This document shows positions 1-5,822 of a stretch of 5,822 bases of DNA, in pieces. Origin of the DNA: an uncultured Enorma sp. Lineage in GTDB: Bacteria > Actinomycetota > Coriobacteriia > Coriobacteriales > Coriobacteriaceae. A program made the translations under genes and the position numbers. Positions within the stretch are counted from its first letter, which is position 1. Each line of letters starts with the position of its first letter. Under the pieces are notes generated by a model. The model saw only the letters and a program-made list of their open reading frames with translations, was not told where the DNA came from and searched no databases. Where the stretch lies: assembly GCA_905210055.1 (NCBI GenBank), contig CAJLVH010000120.1:1-5822 (forward strand). Direction: 5' to 3'.

Positions 1-1856
1 GAGGCCGACGCCTGAACCCCGGCCGTCTTGTCCGAGACGTCACCGCCCGTACTTGCGCCCCCGTTCACGCCCGCGCCCATGAGCTCCTCAAGCTCCTCCG
101 CACGCAACTGCGAACGAGCGATCTCCTGGTACGCGGCGCACGTACGCATGAGCTCGCGATGCGTGCCCAGCCCCTGGATGCAGCCATCCTTGAGCACGAT
201 GATCTGGTCGGCGTTCACGATGGTGTTGATGCGCTGCGCGATGATGAGCACCGCCGCGTCCGCGACCTCCTTCGCAAGCGCCTGGCGAAGCGCGGCGTCG
301 GTCTTGAAGTCGAGCGCGCTGAACGAATCGTCGAAGATGTAGAGGTCCGCCTTCTTCACCAAAGCGCGCGCGATGGAGAGGCGCTGGCGCTGGCCGCCGG
401 AGAAGGTCGTGCCGCCCTGCGCGACGCGCGTGTCCAAGCCATCGGGCAGCTCGCGCACGAAGCTGGATTGCGCCACATCGAGCGCATGCCAAAGCTCCTC
501 ATCGGTGGCGTTCGCGTCGCCATACCGCAGGTTCTCGGCAATCGTCCCACTGAAGAGCCAGGCTTTTTGCGGCACGTACGAGATGCGGTCGCGCAGCGCC
601 TGCTGGGTGATGCTGCGCACATCGACGCCGCACACCTCGACCGAGCCGTCGCTCACGTCGTGGAAGCGCAGCAGGAGTTTCGCGATGGTAGACTTGCCCG
701 AGCCAGTGGGGCCAATGATCGCCGTCGTGGTACCGCGACGGCAGAAGAAGTTGATGTGGTGGAGCGTGTCCTCGCTCGCATCGGCGAACTTGAAGGACGC
801 GTTGCCGAAGTGCGCCACGATGTCTCGGGGCTCGCCCGTCTCCGCGCTCCCGGCAGGCACATCGCCCTCGACGCCGTTTTTCGGCAGCGAATGCGCCGCG
901 CCGTCCGCGATGCTCGGCACGCAATCGATCACCTGACGGCAGCGCTCGAGGCACACGAGGGCGCGCGGCAGGGTGAGCGCGCAGATCTGCGCCATCATGA
1001 GGAAGAACAGGATGAGCATGGCGTATTCGACGCACGCAGAGATCGATGCGATCTGCATGGCATGCGCGCCCACGCGGTTGCCGCCGAGCCAGATGACCGA
1101 GACCTCGGCGAGGTTCATGATGAAAAACGACGAGCAGTCGAACGTCGCGAAGAGCCAGTTCACCTTGATGGCGCTATCGGCGTATGCAGAAAACGCCTCG
1201 TCGAGGCTATCCTGCTCCACCTGCTCCTTGCCGAACGCGCGGATGACGCGCACGCCGGTGATGCTCTCACGTAGACGCACGTTCATGCGATCGATGAAGC
1301 GCTGGAGCTTCTGGAAGATGACGGCCGCCTTTTTGACCGTAACAACCGCGATGATGGCGACCACGATGATGAAGCCCGCGAGCATGATGCCCATCTGCCG
1401 GTCGATCGACCACGCGAGCGCGACGCCGATCACCGCGGCGAACGGCACGGGCAGCATCATCTGGATCGTCATGGTGATGGCCATCTGGATCACGTTCACA
1501 TCACCCAAGGTACGCGTGATCATAGAGCCGGTGCCGAACTGCTCGAAGTCGCCGCCCGAGAACGAAAGCGACGCCTCGTAGACGGCGTTGCGAATGTCGC
1601 GTCCCACCTTGGTGGCGAGATCCGCGCAGAAGTAGTTCGACACGAACGCGCCCGCGCCCGAGAGGATCGCGGCCGTGAGCATGAAGAGCGCCTGCTCGAT
1701 GATGTAGTCGAAATCGCGTGAGCCCACCCCGATGTTGATCATGTTCGCCAAGATCGTGGGCACGAGCAGCACGCCGAGCAGGTTCACGGCAAGCGCCGCG
1801 AGCACGGCGAACGTCTGCAGCTTATATGGTTTGAGAAAACGCATCAGGATTCTCAT
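1..1856 (-). CDS. ABC exporter half-transporter (membrane domain fused to ATPase), degenerate-site subunit; C-terminus cut by window edge
   Basis: This protein should export a substrate, perhaps a drug, lipid or peptide, across the cytoplasmic membrane using ATP. 618 residues are visible. The N-terminal membrane domain has six hydrophobic segments, near residues 14-36, 55-76, 131-151, 156-174, 244-262 and 275-300. The ATPase follows, with Walker A GPTGSGKST (382-390), Q-loop Gln430, signature FSGGQ (485-489) and Walker B IFDD (507-510). Asp510 replaces the catalytic Glu, and Gln541 (IIAQR) replaces the switch His. In known exporters such as LmrCD, BmrCD and TM287/288, these changes mark the subunit carrying the degenerate ATP site of a heterodimer. 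A partner is therefore expected just beyond the left edge. I chose the ATG at 1856 because GAGG lies 6 nt upstream; ATGs at 1844 and 1868 lack as good a site. The tail after about residue 590 is long, Glu-rich and then Gly-rich. marR lies 103 bp upstream. The family is certain; the substrate is unknown. Confidence 0.93.
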   Translation of the reverse strand, partial: MRILMRFLKPYKLQTFAVLAALAVNLLGVLLVPTILANMINIGVGSRDFDYIIEQALFMLTAAILSGAGAFVSNYFCADLATKVGRDIRNAVYEASLSFSGGDFEQFGTGSMITRTLGDVNVIQMAITMTIQMMLPVPFAAVIGVALAWSIDRQMGIMLAGFIIVVAIIAVVTVKKAAVIFQKLQRFIDRMNVRLRESITGVRVIRAFGKEQVEQDSLDEAFSAYADSAIKVNWLFATFDCSSFFIMNLAEVSVIWLGGNRVGAHAMQIASISACVEYAMLILFFLMMAQICALTLPRALVCLERCRQVIDCVPSIADGAAHSLPKNGVEGDVPAGSAETGEPRDIVAHFGNASFKFADASEDTLHHINFFCRRGTTTAIIGPTGSGKSTIAKLLLRFHDVSDGSVEVCGVDVRSITQQALRDRISYVPQKAWLFSGTIAENLRYGDANATDEELWHALDVAQSSFVRELPDGLDTRVAQGGTTFSGGQRQRLSIARALVKKADLYIFDDSFSALDFKTDAALRQALAKEVADAAVLIIAQRINTIVNADQIIVLKDGCIQGLGTHRELMRTCAAYQEIARSQLRAEELEELMGAGVNGGASTGGDVSDKTAGVQASA

Positions 1857-1959
1857 GCAATGCCTCATTCAGTCGCATGTTGGGATGGGTACGAAACGCC
1901 GCCTTCGCAGCAGCGCCCCACGTCGGAGCGGCCTGCGCGGCGGCAGAACCACCTCGTGG
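1857..1959 (-). other. Gap between marR and the exporter gene, probably transcribed through
   Basis: This 103-bp gap contains no convincing promoter. A small CCAC-GAG-GTGG hairpin sits immediately after the marR stop but has no T-run, so it does not look like a terminator. The Shine-Dalgarno GAGG of the exporter is at 1864-1867 (minus strand). I infer that marR and the exporter share one transcript from the marR promoter. Confidence 0.5.
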
Positions 1960-2478
1960 CTAGGTGTTCGGCGCGTTCGCGCTGCAGGCGGTGATCTGCG
2001 CCTCGAGCGCGTCGGCGTAGCGCCTCACCAGGCGGACGAGTACCCGCTGCTCCTCGGGGCCGAGCGTCTCGAACGCACGCTGCTCCGCCAGGATCGCCGG
2101 CTCGATATGCTCCTCTGAAAACGCATGGCCAGCATCCGTGAGCCGCGCAAGCTTGCTTTTTCGACTGCCTTCCATAAATGAAAGCTCAACATACCCACGC
2201 GCCTGCAGGCTCTTGAGCGCAGAGTTGATCGTTTGCTTGCTATACGACCACGACGCCGTGAGCCGCGTGAGCGGCAACTCCCCTCCGGCGAGCACGAGGT
2301 CGTACAGCATCCAGTACGCGCAGTCGGAAAGGCCGCAGCCACGCGCGTACGCGTGATAGAGCTTGTCGATCTCGTTGTACAGCAAGTCGAGCTCCATCGG
2401 CGCACCATGGAGCTCCTCGGCACCAGCCGCACCGTCTACCCCGCTGTTCGACACCACGTTCCACACCCCTCGTCGCAC
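1960..2478 (-). CDS. MarR-family winged-helix transcriptional regulator
   Basis: This is a small cytoplasmic DNA-binding protein, expected to act as a dimer and to repress its own operon until a ligand releases it. As drawn it has 172 residues. Residues 28-64 form the first helices, and 66-77 lead into the helix-turn-helix. The recognition helix is around 78-94 (SYSKQTINSALKSLQARGY), and the wing is 98-115, with the basic SRKSK and the family-typical LTDAG. Residues 120-165 form the C-terminal dimerisation helices. The start is uncertain. GTG at 2478 has AAGG 5 nt upstream, GTG at 2457 has GAGGGG 8 nt upstream, and ATG at 2397 starts exactly at the conserved core but its GAGGAG is 15 nt away. 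The first 27 residues are low-complexity and may not be translated. The exporter gene follows 103 bp downstream, the usual arrangement for a MarR controlling efflux. The family is clear from sequence; the ligand is unknown. Confidence 0.88.
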   Translation of the reverse strand: MRRGVWNVVSNSGVDGAAGAEELHGAPMELDLLYNEIDKLYHAYARGCGLSDCAYWMLYDLVLAGGELPLTRLTASWSYSKQTINSALKSLQARGYVELSFMEGSRKSKLARLTDAGHAFSEEHIEPAILAEQRAFETLGPEEQRVLVRLVRRYADALEAQITACSANAPNT

Positions 2479-2519
2479 ATTCGCCTTGCGCGCCCCTTTG
2501 TAAGAAGCGTCGCATCGAC

Positions 2520-2548
2520 ATATTAGTCCGATTTCGGATTATCGTCAA
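2520..2548 (-). promoter_or_regulatory. Promoter of the marR-exporter operon
   Basis: On the minus strand, TTGACG (2543-2548) and TAATAT (2520-2525) are separated by exactly 17 nt, close to the sigma-70-type consensus. Transcription should begin near 2513, about 35 nt before the GTG start at 2478. It is the best promoter match in the window. Confidence 0.8.
2524..2541. promoter_or_regulatory. Probable MarR operator inside the promoter spacer
   Basis: An 18-bp palindrome, TAnTCCGAnnTCGGAnTA, pairs at 16 of 18 positions. It fills the spacer between the -35 and -10 boxes and overlaps the -10. Its size and symmetry suit a MarR dimer, and its position would block RNA polymerase. Binding is inferred from position and proximity to the regulator gene. 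Confidence 0.7.
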
Positions 2549-2591
2549 CGGATTGGACTCTCGTTTTCCCAAATCGCGCCAAGCGAGGGCA

Positions 2592-2631
2592 GAAAACAAA
2601 AACGGCGGGTGTCGAATCCCGACACCCGCCG
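2592..2631 (-). terminator. Rho-independent terminator of the small acidic-protein gene
   Basis: A perfect 12-bp stem, CGGCGGGTGTCG with its complement, closes a 5-nt loop (2603-2631). Read on the minus strand it is followed by TTTTTGTTTTC (2592-2602). There is no T-run on the plus side, so it acts leftward. It lies 25 bp after the stop codon at 2657 and insulates the marR promoter from upstream transcription. Confidence 0.92.
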
Positions 2632-2656
2632 CAAGCATTGCGTTTACACAACCAGA

Positions 2657-2962
2657 TTAGAGCGACCAGCCCTCTTGGATGGACTCATAGAACTTCGCGT
2701 CCGCAAAGAGGTCGTGAATGCTCTTGCCATCGTGCCACGGAAGCTCAACGAGCTCGGACATCGTGGGCACCAACTCGGAGCAATCCGTGAAGCGCCCCTT
2801 TTCGTTCAACTTGGAGCAATCCTGCACCCTCCAGTACCCATCGGTGTGGGTGATGTAGTACTGGCCATCATCCACATCCATGAATACGCGCGTCTTGGAG
2901 CGCAGGTACCCCAGGAACCCTTCGAAGTCTGTCTCGAACGCCTCCTCGGCTTTGAGTCCCAT
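2657..2962 (-). CDS. Small acidic protein of unknown function (101 aa)
   Basis: I do not recognise this protein. It is predicted to be soluble, with no signal peptide or membrane segment. It is strongly acidic (20 Asp/Glu against 10 Lys/Arg) and rich in aromatics (15 Phe/Tyr/Trp in 101). A central segment, residues 35-66, has a DGYWRVQDCS stretch and two Cys in repeated DCS triplets (48-50 and 60-62). The C-terminus ends in EGWSL. The start is firm: GGAGG lies 5 nt before the ATG at 2962. The reading frame runs on upstream to a TTG at 3061 but has no ribosome site there. The gene stands alone, with its own terminator and two short palindromes in its leader. G+C is about 57%, slightly below glmS. 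The size and acidity resemble immunity or inhibitor proteins that bind a partner, but I see no toxin gene beside it, so that remains speculation. Confidence 0.8.
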   Translation of the reverse strand: MGLKAEEAFETDFEGFLGYLRSKTRVFMDVDDGQYYITHTDGYWRVQDCSKLNEKGRFTDCSELVPTMSELVELPWHDGKSIHDLFADAKFYESIQEGWSL

Positions 2963-2985
2963 GATGTCCTCCCTTACGTCAGGCG

Positions 2986-2997
2986 TACCGAACGGTA
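2986..2997. repeat. 12-bp palindrome upstream of the small acidic-protein gene
   Basis: TACCG-AA-CGGTA is a perfect inverted repeat lying 24 bp upstream of the ATG at 2962. It could be an operator or a weak leader hairpin. It has the same 5-2-5 geometry as the marR palindrome but different half-sites. Confidence 0.4.
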
Positions 2998-3020
2998 AGC
3001 GCCGGGCCAATAATCCGTCT

Positions 3021-3034
3021 GGTTTTAGTAAACC
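3021..3034. repeat. 14-bp inverted repeat upstream of the small acidic-protein gene
   Basis: GGTTT-TAGT-AAACC is a perfect inverted repeat about 60 bp upstream of the gene and 23 bp from the TACCG palindrome. I found no clear -35/-10 pair around it, so whether it is an operator, a leader hairpin or chance is open. Confidence 0.35.
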
Positions 3035-3147
3035 CGGGATGTGCTTGCGCCATTCACTCAATTAGGTGGGCGGTACAGTGAGACGGGTGGGCGGGCAAAA
3101 CACCAGGAAAATGCTTCCCAGGCTGCAGATTCTCCACAACCCCATAG

Positions 3148-3182
3148 ATGTCCCAAAACGCTCCTGTCCCTTTTTGGGACAT
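3148..3182. repeat. REP-like inverted repeat just after glmS
   Basis: Two perfect 11-bp arms, ATGTCCCAAAA and TTTTGGGACAT, flank 13 nt that carry a further TGTCCC. That gives two direct copies and one inverted copy of TGTCCC in 35 bp. It begins 4 bp beyond the glmS stop codon. It can fold, and could end or stabilise the glmS mRNA, but it has no T-run after the stem in either direction, so it is not a standard intrinsic terminator. GGGACA/TGTCCC-rich palindromes of this kind are known from repetitive extragenic elements moved by REP-associated transposases. Assigning it to that class is inference from motif style. Confidence 0.5.
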
Positions 3183-3186
3183 CCGG

Positions 3187-5046
<1,860 letters not shown>

Positions 5047-5153
5047 GGGCGCATCCTTTCGCAAAAGTCTATTCGTAGTGCGGCAGCGGGGTCGGGTCGT
5101 GCGCGAATATCGCAGCCGTGCACGAGGTGCCACCAAACAGCCGCATGGGCAGC

Positions 5154-5162
5154 ATTCTATCA
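5154..5162 (-). promoter_or_regulatory. Possible extended -10 promoter of glmS
   Basis: On the minus strand TGATAGAAT matches an extended -10 (TGn plus TAGAAT). The expected -35 position has no good match, which extended -10 promoters tolerate. Transcription would start near 5147, giving a leader of about 100 nt. This is the best candidate I found, but it is weak. Confidence 0.35.
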
Positions 5163-5299
5163 AGCGGTTATGCATGGCATATGGTGAGCTGGTATGCACT
5201 TTATGATGCCAGAGTATCGCCCGAGACCACGTGTTCCGGCACATTAGTAGGCTAGCCTGCGCAATTATGGAGACGCCGACACAATCTTGCCGCAACCCC

Positions 5300-5328
5300 T
5301 TGCATATACGAGGTGAAAGTCGTAGAGT
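5300..5328 (+). promoter_or_regulatory. Promoter of the initiator tRNA gene
   Basis: TTGCAT (5300-5305) and TAGAGT (5323-5328) are separated by exactly 17 nt. The start site would fall near 5335, at the foot of the leader hairpin. The broken tRNA copy to the right keeps the equivalent of this -10 (as TAAAGT) but not this -35. Confidence 0.65.
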
Positions 5329-5331
5329 ACT

Positions 5332-5353
5332 TGGTTGCGCAAAGGCGCAACCA
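5332..5353 (+). other. Leader hairpin of the tRNA-fMet precursor
   Basis: TGGTTGCGC pairs perfectly with GCGCAACCA over 9 bp around an AAAG loop, ending 5 nt before the mature tRNA. It is probably a processing or stability element in the 5' leader removed by RNase P. The duplicated copy at 5716-5737 keeps it with a single mismatch. Confidence 0.6.
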
Positions 5354-5358
5354 GATAG

Positions 5359-5435
5359 TGCGGGGTGGAGCAGTCTGGTAGCTCGCCGGGCTCATAACCC
5401 GGAGGTCGTAGGTTCAAATCCTGCCCCCGCGACCA
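5359..5435 (+). tRNA. Initiator tRNA-fMet (anticodon CAT)
   Basis: This 77-nt tRNA folds completely and has an encoded CCA end. The anticodon CAT is at 5393-5395. It is the initiator rather than the elongator or Ile2 type because the anticodon stem carries three stacked G-C pairs (GGG/CCC), the D-stem has the A11-U24 pair, and the body closely matches the known bacterial initiator sequence. The first acceptor position is U1 opposite G72, a weak pair. Initiators need a weak or absent 1-72 pair to be formylated and to avoid peptidyl-tRNA hydrolase, and E. coli uses C1-A72. The gene has its own promoter and terminator. Confidence 0.97.
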
Positions 5436-5444
5436 AGCATGTAC

Positions 5445-5482
5445 AGCTCGGAGGTCATATGGCCTCCGAGCTTTTTTGTTTT
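5445..5482 (+). terminator. Rho-independent terminator of tRNA-fMet
   Basis: AGCTCGGAGG pairs with CCTCCGAGCT (10 bp, extendable by a C-G and a G-U pair around an ATAT loop). TTTTTTGTTTT follows at 5472-5482. It begins 10 nt after the tRNA CCA end. Confidence 0.95.
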
Positions 5483-5698
5483 CGCCCTTCTATTAGGGGC
5501 TTTAGTTGGCTTGTTCTCTCAGTCATGCAACTCATGAACTCAGTATCTCTACTGTGGAACTAGGGAACTTGACTGGTGAACTGGGGACCTTGACTGGTGA
5601 ACTGGGGACCTTACTCTTTATCCAAGAATCAGTATCAGCCATTCAGGAAATAGCAGTCCGCATATATCTGCAATGAAGGGGGCCCACATGCCAGTTGC
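5483..5698. other. A+T-richer spacer without genes
   Basis: No open frame here has a credible start or ribosome site. G+C is about 47% (103 of 218 bases counted over 5481-5698), well below the 60-67% in glmS samples. It contains the 21-bp tandem repeats and lies between the intact and the broken tRNA-fMet. The composition is compatible with acquired or decaying DNA. Confidence 0.6.
5554..5612. repeat. Tandem repeat, 21-bp unit, about 2.8 copies
   Basis: The unit reads GGTGAACTGGGGACCTTGACT on the plus strand, less its last base to stay short: GGTGAACTGGGGACCTTGAC. Copy 1 (5554-5574) differs at 4 positions, copy 2 (5575-5595) is the reference, and copy 3 (5596-5612) is identical for 17 nt and then diverges. 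There are no spacers, so it is not a CRISPR array. Confidence 0.85.
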
Positions 5699-5799
5699 GA
5701 AAGTCGTAAAGTACTTGTTTGCGCAAAGGCGCAACCAGATAGTGCGGGGTGGAGCAGTCTGGTAGCTCTTGGGCTCATAACCCGGAGGTCGTAGGTTCA
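5699..5799 (+). repeat. Duplicate of the tRNA-fMet leader and 5' two-thirds
   Basis: This segment matches 5315-5416. The first 70 nt carry two substitutions, then GCC is replaced by TT, and the last 29 nt are identical. The copy starts just upstream of the -10 element and includes the leader hairpin. Similarity stops sharply at TTCA in the T-loop. The two copies lie 384 bp apart in direct orientation. Confidence 0.92.
5743..5799 (+). pseudogene. Truncated tRNA-fMet pseudogene
   Basis: The acceptor 5' strand, D-arm, CAT anticodon and variable loop are present. The 3' half of the T-arm, the 3' acceptor strand and CCA are replaced by unrelated sequence from 5800. One base is also lost before the anticodon stem, which would leave two U-G pairs at its base. 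It cannot fold as a tRNA, so no functional product is expected. Confidence 0.88.
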
Positions 5800-5822
5800 C
5801 ACGTAACGTCTTGCGAGCTCGT
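5800..5822. other. Unrelated sequence beyond the tRNA break, running off the window
   Basis: These 23 bp do not match the 3' part of the intact tRNA. They begin exactly at the break in the T-loop and may be the edge of an inserted element or of a deletion. Too little is visible to say more. Confidence 0.4.

Noticed and set aside
159..1274. A 371-codon open frame on the plus strand, antisense to the exporter
   Set aside because: It is a mirror of exporter codons with low-complexity Arg/Ala/Glu/His content, and the exporter frame is unambiguous.
2963..3061. An upstream TTG start for the small acidic protein
   Set aside because: There is no ribosome site at the TTG, whereas GGAGG sits 5 nt before the ATG at 2962.
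5047..5153. A glmS ribozyme in the glmS leader
   Set aside because: I could not recognise its conserved core or nested pseudoknot, and the class is known mainly from Firmicutes.
5249..5258. AGGCTAGCCT palindrome, resembling the core of a DtxR/IdeR iron box
   Set aside because: The flanks do not match the 19-bp box and its symmetry centre differs. A 10-bp palindrome alone is not enough.
5047..5295. An upstream extension of the glmS reading frame
   Set aside because: GlmS needs Cys at position 2 as the exposed nucleophile, and the ATG at 5046 with AAAGGA upstream supplies this exactly.
5231..5563. A 110-codon plus-strand frame across the tRNA
   Set aside because: It runs through the tRNA and its terminator. 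The SSLVARRAHNPEVVGSNPA-type peptide is a typical artefact of translating tRNA genes.
5554..5612. CRISPR-like repeats
   Set aside because: The units are directly tandem with no spacers and no cas genes nearby.
5618..5800. A 60-codon minus-strand frame beginning MNLRPPGYEP
   Set aside because: It reads antisense through the truncated tRNA copy. NLRPPGYEP is a common artefact of tRNA-derived translation, and there is no ribosome site.

Overview
The window is G+C-rich DNA (about 60-67% in the stretches of glmS I counted) from a bacterium, probably an actinobacterium. A Coriobacteriia-like gut lineage is my best guess, based on base composition and on the pairing of a MarR regulator with a half-degenerate ABC exporter. 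That placement is inference; nothing here proves it.

Layout, left to right. Positions 1-1856 (minus) hold nearly all of an ABC exporter half-transporter, with its C-terminal end cut off by the window edge. Positions 1960-2478 (minus) hold a MarR-family regulator directly upstream of the exporter and probably co-transcribed with it. The regulator has a near-consensus promoter (TTGACG, 17 nt, TAATAT) whose spacer contains an 18-bp palindrome, which suggests autoregulation of the marR-exporter operon. A strong minus-strand terminator (2592-2631) separates this operon from a 101-residue acidic protein of unknown function (2657-2962, minus). Further right is glmS (3187-5046, minus), complete and with all its catalytic motifs. 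A REP-like inverted repeat with TGTCCC arms follows its stop codon.

The right end is transcribed the other way. An initiator tRNA-fMet (5359-5435, plus) has its own promoter, a 5' leader hairpin and a strong terminator. To its right is about 220 bp of noticeably A+T-richer DNA (about 47% G+C by my count) with three copies of a 21-bp tandem repeat. Next comes a second, broken copy of the tRNA-fMet together with its leader (5699-5799). It loses similarity abruptly inside the T-loop, so this is a tRNA duplication or a disrupted insertion site.

Functionally, glmS makes glucosamine-6-phosphate for peptidoglycan and the initiator tRNA starts translation; both are housekeeping. The marR-exporter pair looks like a drug- or metabolite-responsive efflux unit whose partner half-transporter should lie just beyond the left edge. 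I see no clearly new multi-gene system. The least-explained parts are the small acidic protein with palindromes in its leader, and the duplicated, truncated tRNA with its repeat-bearing spacer.
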